Shown: piece after piece, positions 10,861 to 22,204 of the stretch
Layout of the letters: every line of letters begins with the position of its first letter
How positions within the stretch are numbered: position 1 is the first letter of the stretch
Source: Galeruca laticollis
Lineage: Eukaryota; Arthropoda; Insecta; Coleoptera; Chrysomelidae
Assembly (NCBI GenBank): GCA_963921935.1
Contig: OY998176.1
Location: 88,910,910 to 88,974,909, forward strand
Length of the DNA: 64,000 nucleotides
Direction of reading: 5' to 3'
Translations under genes and position numbers: made by a program
Notes under the pieces: generated by a model
The model's input: only the letters and a program-made list of their open reading frames with translations
What the model was told of the DNA's origin: nothing
The model's database searches: none

Positions 10861-12832
10861 CCCAAGTAGCAATTTATGGCAAATCTCGGACACAATTCAC
10901 TTGTGCCTGGATTGTGTCGACTCTTTTCGGAGCACTTCTGCCACAATATGAATTCTATCTAAAATGTTCAAGTTCGTGTCGATTCATTCCGAACTTATTG
11001 CGTTAAAAGGATGAGCGAGTCTAAATAGCAACATTTCAAACACATGTGTTTCAAATATCTCTACTTTTGTGTCAGTTTGGACTCTTCAAATATATTTAGA
11101 CACAGGCGAGTCGACACTGAATAGACTCAAGTTTGTCTAATTTGTTTCTTAACAAGATGTCACTATTTTGTTACTGAAATAAGTTGAGTAGACACAATAA
11201 TTTCCATTTGGGTACATTTTAAACATATATTTTCTTCATTGCTTTTACAATGTGTCGTCCGGACACATACCTTTTCATATAGAAATATCTTACCCACATA
11301 ATTTCTATTCTGTTCCTCCAATATGTCTAGTCAAAGTGTTAGTGTAGAGCGAAGACAACTTGTTGGCGGTTTTTAATGACTCAATGTCTGCTTCCTTTAC
11401 ACTGCAAGGTATTTTGTCCCAGTCTATTCGAGGAACAGATACTGAGTCTCTAATTAATTTCTCGCTGTCTTTACAAGATTTTGTTGGCCAGTATAGAACA
11501 CCATCTTTCTCCCACGCTGTTGGCACAATGCACAATTGCACTGTATCATTTTCTATTGTTTCAACTATTTTAAATTACATTATAAATATTCGGAATTGAA
11601 AATAACGTCCATGTAAATAAAGCACTAAAAAGTAAGATTATGAGGTACCAGTATGTTCGAATGTCGACCGCATTTCAGACACAAACTTTCCGAAATGTGC
11701 CCACTGCTAGATAAAGACGACTCATTTTGGCCATAATGAACTTCGGTGACTAATTGTTTGCTTAGATTTGTCTGTGTGACCTTTTAGTCATTATTCAGTG
11801 AATTTTTGGTCTATATTCAGAAACATTACTCTGCAAATGTTTCGAGATTTGTAGCCAAATTTTATTCACATTACCGAAACATGATCCTGTTTGGACACTA
11901 TCCAACCATCCATAAGTGCGCCATATTTCAACACGTACTTCGTCGTTATATGCACTTGAGAAAATGGCGGATTTCGCAAATATATTTTGAACTAAGGATT
12001 TTGGTAATATTTATGGCAAAACTGCACTGAACATGATATCCTGCATGATAAAATAACATCGTGTTTTTATTTGTGGAGAAATAAAAAGAAATTAAAATCA
12101 TTGAAAATAATTTAAAAATATAAACAAATTATAATTACTTGTTATTATTGAGGCCCGTTCAATTTTTAGAACTACCATGTCAACTATCATCATTGAACTT
12201 TAGTTCGCAAGTGAACCTACGCGAGAAATACAAAAATACTAAAGATAAAATAAAACCCTCTTATGATTTCTAATTAGGTTGATGAATACTCAAAAGTAAA
12301 CACCTGCAATTTTCTGTTCATGATTATCCAGAATGGATCGAGAAGTAATATAATTTTTATCTATTTTATTGATTTTGGTGCACAATGAATAGGAGTTGAT
12401 AATTTCGTTAAAATTCAGAACACCATGTGTTGATTTTGTGGCTCTCATCAGAGCACAATATCAAACTCATTCTGGAAAAATCGTGTCTACCTACCAGGCA
12501 CATGCAAAGTACATTTTGTACACATAATGGACACACATTTTGCCCAAGTTAGAAGCAAAATAGACAGATTGTGGACTCATCAAGGTCCAATTTCAGGTAT
12601 ATATTGGAAACGAAAGACACATTTTGAAAACAAAATTGTTATATTTCAGACTCACTTTCAGATGAATTTCAGGCCATATTCAGTACACCTTTCAATCACC
12701 ATTTTGGTCACATTTCCAACTTTTGATTGTCCAAAAGTCAACAATGTGTCTCGAAAATGTGTCGTGTCCAAATTACAGTGTCGACACAGCGTCGACACTT
12801 CGCCCAAAATGAGTCAGAAATTGTTACTTGGG
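10861..12832. mobile_element. Unclassified DNA transposon with 15-bp TIRs and GTGTC-rich subterminal regions
   Basis: CCCAAGTAGCAATTT (10861-10875) matches the reverse complement of 12818-12832 at 14 of 15 positions. Inside both ends, for several hundred bases, copies of GTGTC/GACAC, GTGTCGAC and GACTC recur in both orientations (for example 10912-10922, 11101-11120, 12745-12805). No target duplication could be identified. No transposase was seen. The only coding remnant is the fragment at 11305-11575. It is probably a non-autonomous or gutted element. Confidence 0.6.
11305..11575 (-). pseudogene. Fragment with a VPxxW / YWP pattern (DUF4806-associated type)
   Basis: The minus strand gives IVETIENDTVQLCIVPTAW, then LYWPTKSCKDSEKLIRDS and later TLTRHIGG, about 90 codons. 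The spacing of the VPxxW and YWP motifs recalls the N-terminal domain seen in insect proteins that also carry DUF4806, many of which are multicopy. That resemblance is from memory. The Met at 11541 lies inside the domain, so the original start is upstream, perhaps in another exon. It sits wholly inside the 10861-12832 element and would be its cargo or its own gene. Confidence 0.4.
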
Positions 12833-13741
12833 GAGCTTAGCGATGCTAAAAAAAATATAAATCGAAATTACGTGCGGCGCAAAGTTATTTTCATAAAATC
12901 GTCAAAGTTCGAAAACTTAACTAAATAACGCAGCACCCAGGTGCTATCCTAGTGAAAAGTGAAATTATACTAATTGCCGCAAAAAAGAGAAAAATGAAAA
13001 AACCTCACATAAAAAAATGTGAAATTTGAAGGATGAGGTAAATGTATAAGTGAATGAAAAATAAGAGGGAAAAATGTTGACTTATCCTTCTTCCGGAGCC
13101 CAGAACAGCAACTGAAGTCGCTCCAGAATATTCTAGCTCTCCTGGAACTGGTCTCACTGACTCCGCAAGCTTCAATCAGCGAATTAAACCAAATAATAAA
13201 AATCCCTTGATAATGAGTTCTACTAACAAAGCCGTCTACAGTAATTTTTCACATGATATCCTTAAGTCTACCAATTCTACTGGTATCCTTCAGTCATCGG
13301 CGCCCTCCGGTTCAGTAGATTATCGGGTCAGACCTGTCTGCTATTATATCGAGCGATATTTTCTTCTCCTACATAGAATTTATCAGGGTTTTCGTGAAAT
13401 AACCTTATGGCTCCCAGAGCATATGCAAAATTTATCACTTGAAGTGTGCGTGTACATGTTGACGGCACAAGGAGACCTGAATCCTTACTTCGTGCAGTGC
13501 GCGATCTGAATTCCCTCCATCGACATGCTTTCCAATATTAAATCTCAGACAGCTCGGCGCCTTTTCGCGTTACAGTTTCTTTGACTTCAATTTGTCGATT
13601 GCATTCTATTTATTTTAAAACAAAGATTAACATATAATAGGTCAACTAGTTCTGAATTTTCTGTACAAAATTGTCTACACATATACTTTGAAATTCAGTT
13701 AGATTTTTAAAAATAGCTAAACCCCAAAAGAAAGGAACAAA
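12833..13741. other. No recognisable gene
   Basis: One plus-strand ORF of 100 aa (13207-13509) has no motif I recognise. The sequence near 12938-12960 contains a short inverted GCACC/GGTGC pair. Nothing else was seen. Confidence 0.4.
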
Positions 13742-13960
13742 AATGTGTAGTACTTGAGTCATTGTAGATTGGTAGCTCATTATTGTTGTTATCTGAGCCC
13801 ACGTCAACTGTCATGTGAATTAAGGAAAAGATAAGAAGAGAGAATTGGCGGCGGGAAGGGCGAGGACGAGCAGAGTCGCTTTGTTGAGATTGTTATTTAA
13901 GTATTACTTTATTTTGTTCGATTAAAGAATCATGGAACTCATACTGACCAGTATTTTAAA
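13742..13960 (+). mobile_element. Possible LTR remnant of the old Ty3/gypsy element
   Basis: The start (TGTAGTACTTGAGTCATTGT, from about 13744) resembles 35303-35332 at about 24 of 30 positions. That second site follows the integrase end of the same old element. It contains a purine-rich GC-richer stretch (13835-13880) and ends in an AT-rich part like a polyadenylation region. Similarity to the 3' copy stops after 30 bp, so the call is tentative. Confidence 0.35.
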
Positions 13961-14201
13961 AAGAATGCCCTACAGCTCAGGAGTGGGATTGGTTCAAGAA
14001 ACGAACAGGTCCAACAGACAATAGACAGACATGAAGAAGCCGTCACACGTCACACTAAAGATGATATTACAGTCTAAAATTTAGTACAGTGTACAGTACT
14101 TATATTATATCAAGACCAACAGAAGAGGCCCTCAGTCCTTAGGGACATATGCCAGTCTTTTTAAACATTAAAAACTTTTTATTTTACTTACCCACTTCCA
14201 A

Positions 14202-14873
14202 GTGTATACTCTCCTGTTATCGAATCAGAGTTACATTGCGATATCAGTAGGTAATTATTGGTTTGGCGCAATATTGTTGCAAAAGCAAAAATATGGTTTA
14301 TTTAAGCCTGTCTCTTATTGTAGTCAAAGGACTTCTCCGGCAGAATCAATATACCACAGCATTGAATTAGAAATTTTGTCCGCAATTTATGCTATTAAAC
14401 GATTTCATGTTCTTTTTTGGCATTCGATTCAAAATTGTCACTGATTGATCCGCGAATTTCAATATGGGCCAGGTTTTTACGGAATTATTATTATAGGATT
14501 GTGCATAAGAGCTGCGAGAGAATGGGGTATGTAGACGCATTCAGTAGGTTTTAGTTTATTGTAATAGTTGATGGTAATCGTTTTGAGATAATATTAAGTA
14601 TAAATAAAGATCTAGATCTATAGATATAAGAAATACGAAATAGTTCAGATTTGCAAAAGCACACATTTTATGAAATAAAGAAAGGATAAGTTTACAGCAT
14701 AGAAAAAAAAATTATTATTTTATGTCCCTGAAAACATGGTGAATAACGTTATACGTACGTACCTGTCTTGATGACATTGGTCAATTAGGTATAGAGAAAA
14801 ATTATATTGGTTTCCTAATACGAAAATGTTAATTCAAACTGCAAAAAATGTTTAGAATTCTCACTAGTGATTG
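14202..14873 (+). pseudogene. Old Ty3/gypsy pol: RNase H and integrase zinc-finger remnants
   Basis: ORF 14202-14444 encodes an RNase H piece (FGAILLQKQKYG, PVSYCSQRTSPAESIYHSIE, LEILSAIYAIKRFHV), typical of Ty3/gypsy elements. In degraded frames downstream one can follow MGYVDAFSRF (about 14523-14552; end of RNase H) and a cysteine pair NCKKCLEFS (about 14836-14862), which fits the second half of the integrase HHCC finger. The frame is then cut by the LINE at 14874 and resumes at 19872. Gag, protease and RT of this copy are absent. Confidence 0.65.
14863..14873. repeat. Target-site duplication of the RTE-like LINE (left copy)
   Basis: ACTAGTGATTG here and ACTAAAGATTG at 19872-19882 agree at 9 of 11 positions and bracket the LINE inside the old integrase gene. 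Confidence 0.55.
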
Positions 14874-15084
14874 CGCCTGGGTGGCGTTGGGTGGATCGAG
14901 TACCCCAGGGTTCACGTTGCCGGTCCTAAGCCCGGATAAAACAGGAAAGTTCTCGGGTGAGGCTAGTAACCTACCCGGGGTAAAAAGAAAAACATACTCA
15001 CAGACCCGGAGAAGTGCCTCAGTACAGGAATGATTCAAAGATGACGAACCATGCAAGGAAAATATGAGTTGGAAGAAGAAAAAT

Positions 15085-15919
15085 ATGATCAGAGTGGCAA
15101 CGTGGAATATAAAATGAGTGAAAAATAGAGAATAAGAAATCGGTGAAGAACTACGACACGGAAAGATCGACATATGTGCACTCCAGGAGACAAAGAAGAA
15201 GGGAAAGGGACAGAAACAATACAATGATTACACTTTAATATATAGTGGTGTGAATAGAGTAGAAAGAGCTAAAGCAGGAGTGGGTATACTCATCCATCAA
15301 AAAATCAAAGACAGCATAGAGGATTGCCATTACGTCTCAGAAAGAATATTACACGTGAAACTAACAGCAGAACATAAAGAACTACATATAGTATGTGTAT
15401 ACAATCCCGAAGACTGTAAGCCAAATGGAGAAAAAGAGGTCTTTTATGAGGAAATGCAAAAAAACCTAGATAATATCCCAAAAAACGATACTCTCTTACT
15501 GATGGGAGATTTTAATGCTCGAATCGGGAAGAACATCATATCAGGCATTAAACCGAGATATAATGAAGACGTGCTAAATAATAATGGGGAGTCAATGATA
15601 AATTTCTGCATATACAATGAAACTACGCATCAATAACACCTACTTTCTACACAAGACACAACATAAATATACATTTCACAGTACGAGATGTCAGAAATCA
15701 ACCATAGATTACATAACAACAAATAAGAACATACACCCTTCTCAAATTTTAGATGTGACAACCTTGAATTCTGCGAACGTGAGGAATGACCATAGTCTGC
15801 TTATCTGCAAAATAAGAATGGAAGTCCGACGGAAAACAAGAAGATCGCAAACAGTCGAGAGAACACAAAGAATAAACATCGAAAGTATGTGGCAACCATC
15901 AATCAGATATCTATATTAG
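15085..15919 (+). pseudogene. RTE-like LINE endonuclease domain
   Basis: Translation from the ATG at 15085 starts MIRVATWNIK and continues with KIDICALQETKKKGKG (about 15165-15215), the N-terminal Asn and the catalytic Glu of the endonuclease fold. It continues with AGVGILIHQKIKDS and LLLMGDFNARIGKN (about 15490-15530), and in the overlapping second frame (15617-15919) with KSTIDYITTNKNI and NDHSLLICKIR, the final Asp-His block. A stop near 15114 and the frameshift near 15630 inactivate it. It belongs with the RT at 16300-17637. Confidence 0.8.
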
Positions 15920-16299
15920 AAAATATTAGCTTCCAAAATAGAAGCAAATAAAATCTTGGAGGAAGATAACATAGAGATAGCATGGAAAGAACTAGAAAAT
16001 AATCTGAACTCGGCGGCATGTGAAGCGTAAGGAAGGAGAACAGTGAATATAAACCTCGAGAAGCCTAACAAAACGCCCTGGTTCTGACAAGAAATCAAAA
16101 CAAAGTTTAAAGAAAAACGAGTAGCTGACTTAATGTACAGATCACATCAAACACCAGAAGCTTAGAACAACTACAAAAGAATAAGAAACGAAACTGAAGC
16201 ATTAGTAAAGAAGACAAAGGACGAATACTGGCGGGTTTTCTCATCAAGAATGGAAGCCGACTACTACGGACTGCAAAGACACCCAATTTATTAAGACAA

Positions 16300-17637
16300 G
16301 CGAAAACCAGACCCTACCAGAAACTCCAGATATAACAACCGAAAACGTAATCGTCACAACGCAGACCGGACAGAGTTCCAAACGAAATGCTGAAATACGG
16401 TGGAAACACACTAACTGAACAACTAACGATACTTGTAGAGAAAATTATCTCGGGAATTACAATACGAAATATCTGGGGCACTAGCACAACGATCTTGAAA
16501 AAAGGGTGACAGAACTGTACCCGAGAACTACAGAGGAATAAACTCAGCACCGCTCCCAAACTGACCACAAAAGTCATAACCACCAAAATCACCAACGAAA
16601 TAGATCTAGCAGATGAACAACAAAGCTTCCGATCCAGACGATCCTGTAACGATGCTGTTTTTGTCGTCAGGCAAGTCATGGAAAAGTCACTGGAATACAA
16701 CGTCCTGGCCTTCCGCTGCTTCACAGACCTACAGAAGTCATTCGATCAGATACCATCAAGACTATCGAAAACATATACAGCAAAAATAACATACAGGCCA
16801 GAATTAATAACAAACTAACATAGCCGATACCAGTGGAAAGAGGAATACGTCAAGGAGACTCATTGAGCCCGCTGCTCTCTAACCTCATCATGGATGAAAT
16901 TATTCATAAAGTCAAAAATATGAATAGAAGGTACAGAATGTGCGAAGAAGCTATCTTTATAGTATGATATGCAGATGATGCCTTACTGATTGCGGAGAGT
17001 GAAGATGATCTTCAGAGATTTCTACATCAATTTAATATAACAGCAAGAATGTTAAGCATGATAATATCACCGAATAGAGCAAAGAGTATGGTGATATCTA
17101 AAGATCCAATAAGGTGCAAGCTGGAAGTGGACAGAAATATAATCCAGCAAGAAAAAAGCATCAAATACCTGGGAACACTAATGCACAGTTATGGAGATAC
17201 AGAAGCGGAAGTTGCCCAACAAATAAACAAAGCCAACAGAATAGCAGAATGTCTTAAACACACTATCTGACGAAACAAACATTTACGGACAGAGACAAAG
17301 GCCAGGATTTATAAGGCAGTAGTGAGGCCAATTATGACCTACACTGCGGAAACAAGACCTGACACAACAAGGACAAAAAGACTGATGGAAACATGTGAAA
17401 TGAAAATAGTCCGATATATCACAGGAAAAACACTATGGGACAGACAACGTAGCACATACCTCAGGCAAAATTGTAACATAGAGAACATAAATGAATGGAC
17501 ACTAAAAAGGAAAAAAGAATGGTATAGACATATAAGTAGAATGGGAGAAAGAAGACTGGAAAGATTGCACGAGACAGATCCCCAAACGGCCGAAGGAATA
17601 TTGGAAGGCCAAGGAAGAGATAAAGTGATAACCTGGA
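16300..17637 (+). pseudogene. RTE-like LINE reverse transcriptase domain
   Basis: Degraded RT with GIRQGDSLSPLLSNLIMDEI (about 16841-16900) and YADDALLIAESEDDLQRFL (catalytic YADD near 16968-16979). It continues through ORF 17049-17270 (IKYLGTLMHSYGDTEAEVAQ) and ORF 17322-17637 (RPIMTYTAETRPD, KKEWYRHISRMGERR, the conserved C-terminal region). A stop sits two codons before the YADD and others follow. The reading is cut at 17637 by the mariner. A few bases of the 3' end survive at 19806-19871. Confidence 0.75.
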
Positions 17638-17639
17638 TA

Positions 17640-18095
17640 TACAGGGTGATTCATAACTATTGGGATATACGCTAAGGGTAGAATGTTTGGACCAAAATAT
17701 GGCGGTACGACCAAATATACCTGAATAAAATATTGCTGTGGAAAAAGATAAAGGGCGTTAAAGTTGAATTTTTCTCCGTTTTTTTCTAATAATTTCACTG
17801 TATATTTACCGATAGTTATCAAAATTGGCACAAAGGCATAATTTTATACAGGCAATATTATTTTATGTATTATTTGACATTTTGTTACACGGGGAGCCTC
17901 GTGAAGGATTTCTGATGATGAAATTGACTGGTAACTTTTTTTGACGAAACTTTTCAGTGATTTTTATTAAAAAATATGACATAAAAATCATTTCTACGTA
18001 ATATTGGTACTCCTGTTCAAACACGATATTGTTATCGTTTTTGAGAAAAACGCAATTGAACAGTTCAGAGTATCGGAAGGGGATTTCAAGTAATG
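17640..18095. repeat. Left terminal inverted repeat of the mariner
   Basis: It pairs with 19355-19803. The inner part, ending around GGAAGGGGATTTCAAG, matches the start of the right arm. The arms have scattered substitutions and small indels, so the insertion is not recent. Confidence 0.85.
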
Positions 18096-18199
18096 GACAA
18101 TCAAAAAACTTGTATCTAAAGGCTTCTATTTCGACGATAAAGCATAAATAAAAACAATGTAACATAAAAAGAGCATACTCAAATTAAATGTTCTATGTG

Positions 18200-19204
18200 G
18201 CCTCCTCCGACTTATATGCCTTTTCTAATTCTATCAATAAAGGACATTCGAACTTCAAAGAAAATAATATTCTATCCCCTTATAAAGTTAGCCGCATTTT
18301 GTATTTTTTTCCAGAGTTCGTCTCTCGAGTTCATATGTCCCCAAACATAAAAATCAAGCGGGTTATACTCAGGACTTCTTGATGCCCATTCAAAATCACT
18401 TTCTCTGCCAATCTATCGTTGAGGAAATATGTCATTTAGATGATTTCTAACAACTAAAGGGAAATGAGGGGGAGCTCCATCCTACATAAACCACATTCTA
18501 TTTCTTACAGCTAGTGATAGATTATCCAAAATATCATTAAAGGTATTCTGGAAAAATAAATAAATAAGAATCTCCATTTAAATTTGGAGGCAGAACATAT
18601 GGCCCTAGTAGTTGGTCGCCTATAATGCCACATCAAATATTCAATTTAAACTCATGCTGGAAATGTCTTTCTTTCAGAGCATGCGAATTTTCTACTTCCC
18701 AATAATGGCTGTTTCGCCAATTAAATACTTCTCGCCTGGTAAAAGTTGCTTCATCGGTGAACATAATATTTTTAATAAAATTTCGGTCATCATTATCCTT
18801 GTTGAGAATACGTTGGCAGAACTGTAACTGTCGTGGGAGATCTCTTGGATGCAAATTTTGAACAGGAGTGAAGTGATAAGGGTGGAACTTTTCTTTTTTT
18901 AGAATTCCAATAGTAGACGACTGACTTAATCCTGTTGCTGATGACAAATGACGTGAACTTACAGTAGGATTTTCGTCTATTCGAACCAAAATTTCATGTT
19001 CTTGATTAGGTAAAATTTGTTCTGGACGACCACCTTGATTTTTAATCACCCAAACGATGAAATAGATTTGAAAAGGTTTTGTGATTTGGTTGCCTTCTGC
19101 CTGTATATAACAATTCATATCTTCTGGCTGCAAAAATTGTCTCGTGCGTATTTACAAATCATATCCTGCATTTCTTGATTCGTAAAATGATTGTGACGAG
19201 GCAT
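18200..19204 (-). pseudogene. Mariner/Tc3-like transposase
   Basis: A start at 19204 gives MPRHNHFTNQEMQDMICKYA and meets a stop near 19118. The main ORF 19133-18633 follows in another frame with HLSSATGLSQSSTIGILKKE (helix-turn-helix), YHFTPVQNLHPRDLP and the catalytic block IMFTDEATFTRREVFNWRN. Just after FKLNI a TGA interrupts where a Trp is usual before CGI. Downstream are GPYVLPPNLNGDSY, then DGAPPHFPLVVRN (second catalytic Asp, about 18455-18490) and WASRSPEYNPLDFYVWGHM (about 18345-18400). All DDE blocks are visible, but at least two stops and a frameshift make it inactive. Confidence 0.85.
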
Positions 19205-19354
19205 TTCAATCGAAAATGTATATGGTAGCTTTAAAAAATGCAACAATTAACTATAAACTCGCAGAAAAAAATATTCACTGACAAGAAATTTCATTTACCA
19301 GCAACAATTATACAACAGTCCAAAGCACACTTTTCATAAATAAAATAATATTTG

Positions 19355-19803
19355 AAATCCCCTTCCGATAATCTGAACTGTTCAATTGCGTTTTTGTCAA
19401 AAACGAATGAGAAAATCGTGTTTAAGCAAGAGTAACAATATTACGTAGAAATGATGTTTATGTTATACTTCTTAATAAAAATCAATAAAAAGTTTCGTCA
19501 AAAAAAGTTACCAGTCAATTTCATCATAAGAAATCCTTCACGATGCTCCTCCTGTAACAAAATGTCAAATAATACATAAAATCATATTGCCTGTATAAAA
19601 TTATACCTTTGTGCCGATTTTGATAACTATCGGTAAATATACAGTGGAATTATTAGCAAAACACGAAAAAAAAATTCAACTTCAACGCCCTTTATCTTTA
19701 TCAGCAGCAATATTTTATTGAGGTATATTAGGTCGTATCGCCATATTTTGGTCCAAACAACCCACCCTTAGCGTATGTCCCAATAGTTATGAATCACCCT
19801 GTA
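19355..19803. repeat. Right terminal inverted repeat of the mariner
   Basis: It is the reverse complement of the left arm, with the outermost 20 bp identical, followed by the TA duplication. Confidence 0.85.
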
Positions 19804-19871
19804 TAGTGAGGAGGTACCTGAAGATGGAACAGGTACGAGCCTACTAAGGAAGCAGGAAGGAGAAGAAGAAG

Positions 19872-20229
19872 ACTAAAGATTGGAAAGAAAGAAGGTTTGT
19901 TACAGATTATTTCAAAAGGTGAGGAACCGTTCGTCACCGTCTACATATTTATGGTCCTTTAGAAAGAGCTAGTGAAGGTTATGAGTTTATATCCGAAATT
20001 ATAGACACTCTTTCTTAAATTGTGAGGTTTGACCCCTGTAGATCGAAAAATGCCGAAGAAGTTATAGATCATTCAAGTAATTATTACCTTGACGAATAAT
20101 TTCCGACCGTGAAGCTTGTTATACTTCGACTAATTCTGAAACACTCCTGGAAGAAGGAGGTATCGTACATATCCTAATTGCTACTGGTACTCTACATGCC
20201 AATGGTCTAATCGAAAGATTCTATAGCAC
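19872..20229 (+). pseudogene. Old Ty3/gypsy integrase core (part before the ERV insertion)
   Basis: Across several frames the plus strand encodes IGKKEGLLQIISKGEEPF, YGPLERASEGYEFISEIIDT (first catalytic region) and the end of the core, ILIATGTLHANGLIERFYST, in which the NGxxER block has the catalytic Glu. Together these are the integrase of an mdg3/Mag-like Ty3 element. It follows directly from the zinc-finger piece before the LINE and is split at its GCAC (20226-20229) by the ERV. The remaining C-terminus is at 34182-34689. Confidence 0.7.
20226..20229. repeat. Target-site duplication GCAC (left)
   Basis: GCAC precedes the 5' LTR and recurs at 34182-34185 directly after the 3' LTR. Integrase coding of the host element resumes after the right copy, which confirms the boundary. 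Confidence 0.85.
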
Positions 20230-20841
20230 TGTAATAAATGCGAAAAACACATGAATATATTATTGTACAAAAATTCGGAACACTCGGTAAATACAAAATT
20301 TAATTTAATTAATATGAAACTAGAATACGACCCACATATTGTTCAACAAAATCTTTACAAAGTCAAAACAGAATAAAAAAATAAAACATTTACTGGGTCA
20401 AACCAAAACAAAGTTGTTTAAAAAAATATCATTATTTCGATAACAAAAAGTCTGCACGCTTCAAAAACAAAGAAAAACTGCAACTCGAAAAACAAAAACA
20501 TCTCACACCCAAAGTCGGGTGATGGAAAAAAACAAAAAGGAAGAACGGCTCAGGACTCGAGAGAGTACGGGTCGTACACGCGAAGGGAAAGGCTTTCCCC
20601 GAGTACGAGAGTATAGTGTTTTAGTGTTGGTGATACCCGAGGTAAAAATTTCTCCGTTGTGTCAGGGCGTAATAGGAATACTTGGTGATTCCTTGACAGT
20701 GCAGTCTGTCCCCCAGTATCAGAGCACAAACCGGTGGAATTTCCCTCGACGCTATCACTAAATCATCCTAACACGTCTCGGCAAATTTCGCATTTTCGGG
20801 GCAGTGACCCAGTTAGAGATACAGACGCAGTTCCTGCAGAA

Positions 20842-20850
20842 TATAAAAAG
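20842..20850 (+). promoter_or_regulatory. TATA-like box 1 in LTR
   Basis: TATAAAAAG within the first third of the LTR (3' LTR copy at 32830-32838). It could drive transcription from about 20870. It competes with the second box at 21474. Confidence 0.45.
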
Positions 20851-21473
20851 GGAAGTTATTCTACCGTAAGTTTTTGAACAAAAGTATTATTTTATTTAAT
20901 AACGTATATTTTTGTGAATAAGACCAGATTTACCGCGTGTCTCGAGGGTTTAGAGAATTTAAGGATTTAAACGGGCATGTTAAAGCTTGATTTGAGGATC
21001 GTAGAAGTTTTCTTACGTTATTATTTTCTCATTTTTTTTTACACAGAGTATCTTTTGGTTCGTGTGGTAGATAAGAGGAGAGCGAGAGCAATCGAGAAAT
21101 AACAGAGTTGAATTTAGTTTTAAGCCAGAGCGAATTGGTTTTTCCGTTTTAATCAGGGACCATTTGATATATAACAAAAGAAAACCATATTTCGGTTAAA
21201 TTCCATTTCACATTTATTTCAAGGTGATAGACAACCTTGGGGCTTATAAAAGCTGACACCGAAAAATTTGTACTATTTTGTAATGTTATAACATAAGAAT
21301 CTTGTTTCACTACGAAAATATCCACTTTAAATGCCGTCATACTCCAAGGCCGTTGGTGATAAAGCACACGTAAACTAAAAAATTCGCTTGGGGGTCACAA
21401 GGTAATTGGCCTATGTTTATTTGTTTACTGAATCGAATGCGACCCAGCTAACTGGAAATTCTAGACAGAAAAA

Positions 21474-21483
21474 TATAAAAAGG
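21474..21483 (+). promoter_or_regulatory. TATA-like box 2 in LTR
   Basis: TATAAAAAGG is followed about 25-60 bp later by a long pyrimidine stretch (21506-21540), a plausible initiation region. It is repeated at 33462-33471 in the 3' LTR. I prefer this one because it leaves a shorter U5, but the sequence alone does not decide. Confidence 0.45.
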
Positions 21484-22138
21484 AAAGCACTTGGCCCCTC
21501 GGGCTTCTTTCTATTTTTCCTTTCTCTCTCTTTTCTCATTTACCATCCTACTAATATTATACGCGGAATCCGAAATTTATTATTTTGTGAGTAATTCCGG
21601 CGTATACCGGAGAACCGGATAAATATCTATAATTACTAGTTGAGAGATTTATATCAGGGTACGTCTAATGTTTATTTTATATATATATTATAGTTGCTAC
21701 TTCAGTGCGTAGACAGATTTCGTTAAGTTGTAAATTTAATTTTGACGCACGCATTATTATAAGTATAGTATTTTGACAAATGTATATATGATTGGTCTGA
21801 TTTTTTTCCATATAGCTATTATATACGTTTAGTTACATACGCTGTGTGGTGTTTACCATAAGTTTTATTTATCACCCTATCCCTCAACCCGTACTTCCCC
21901 GGGAGGGTGTACATACGTTGGAAAAAGGGGGCCGATTGCCGAGAACAAACCCTATCCTGGCAAGGAGATTATTCCGCTTTAAGCCCAGGCGTACCTAGCT
22001 CAGAAGTCGGACTGGATGTGCCTTACCCGCTCGGATTGCACAGAATTTCATTGGAGAGGAGGTATTACTCAGTGACAAAAATAAGAAGGGTAACGAGGAT
22101 TTACTAGAATAGCCCTTAGGTGCCTCAGAAATTATTAG

Positions 22139-22144
22139 AATAAA
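22139..22144 (+). promoter_or_regulatory. AATAAA polyadenylation signal near LTR end
   Basis: AATAAA lies 41 bp before the LTR end. The functional copy would be the one in the 3' LTR at 34135-34140. Confidence 0.5.
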
Positions 22145-22186
22145 AAAATAACATCTAGCGATTATTAAGTTTTAGGGTTATTAGAA

Positions 22187-22204
22187 TGGTGACAGCGGTT
22201 TCCC
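22187..22204 (+). other. Probable tRNA primer-binding site
   Basis: TGGTGACAGCGGTTTCCC starts one base after the LTR. TGG pairs with the CCA end of a tRNA. I could not assign the tRNA. Confidence 0.55.

Larger units (their letters stand above)
17640..19803 (-). mobile_element. Mariner-type element with ~450-bp terminal inverted repeats
   Basis: The ends are TACAGGGTGATTCATAACTA (17640) and its exact reverse complement (19784-19803), flanked by a TA duplication (17638-17639 and 19804-19805). The inverted repeats continue with differences to about 18095 on the left and 19355 on the right. The centre holds a minus-strand transposase pseudogene. It is inserted in the RT of the RTE-like LINE. The total of 2,164 bp is larger than a classical mariner because of the long arms. 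Confidence 0.9.
14874..19871 (+). mobile_element. RTE-like LINE, nearly full length, interrupted by a mariner
   Basis: A GC-richer 5' region (14874-15060) is followed by an apurinic-like endonuclease and an RT typical of the insect RTE-like LINEs often annotated as craniofacial development protein 2-like. Without the 2.16-kb mariner at 17640-19803 it is about 2.8 kb, near the usual length. It carries stops and frameshifts throughout. It is inserted in the integrase of an older Ty3/gypsy element, with diverged 11-bp flanking duplications. Confidence 0.75.
20230..22185 (+). repeat. 5' LTR
   Basis: 1,956 bp, aligned base by base with 32218-34181. It begins TGTAATAA and ends TTATTAGA, an imperfect inverted pair with GA rather than CA at the end. 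Substitutions relative to the 3' copy are seen at 20344, near 20804, near 21404, near 21496 and two near 21755-21763. The 3' copy has four extra AT units near 33670. Confidence 0.95.

Noticed and set aside
13207..13509. 100-aa ORF as a gene
   Set aside because: No recognisable motif and no supporting signal; kept only as part of an unassigned stretch.
14829..15224. 131-aa minus-strand ORF
   Set aside because: It lies opposite the LINE 5' region and endonuclease start; composition is Phe/Ser-rich without motif.
20519..20761. 80-aa ORF present in both LTRs as an LTR-encoded gene
   Set aside because: It starts upstream of or across the likely transcription start, has no motif, and its duplication follows from the LTR repeat.
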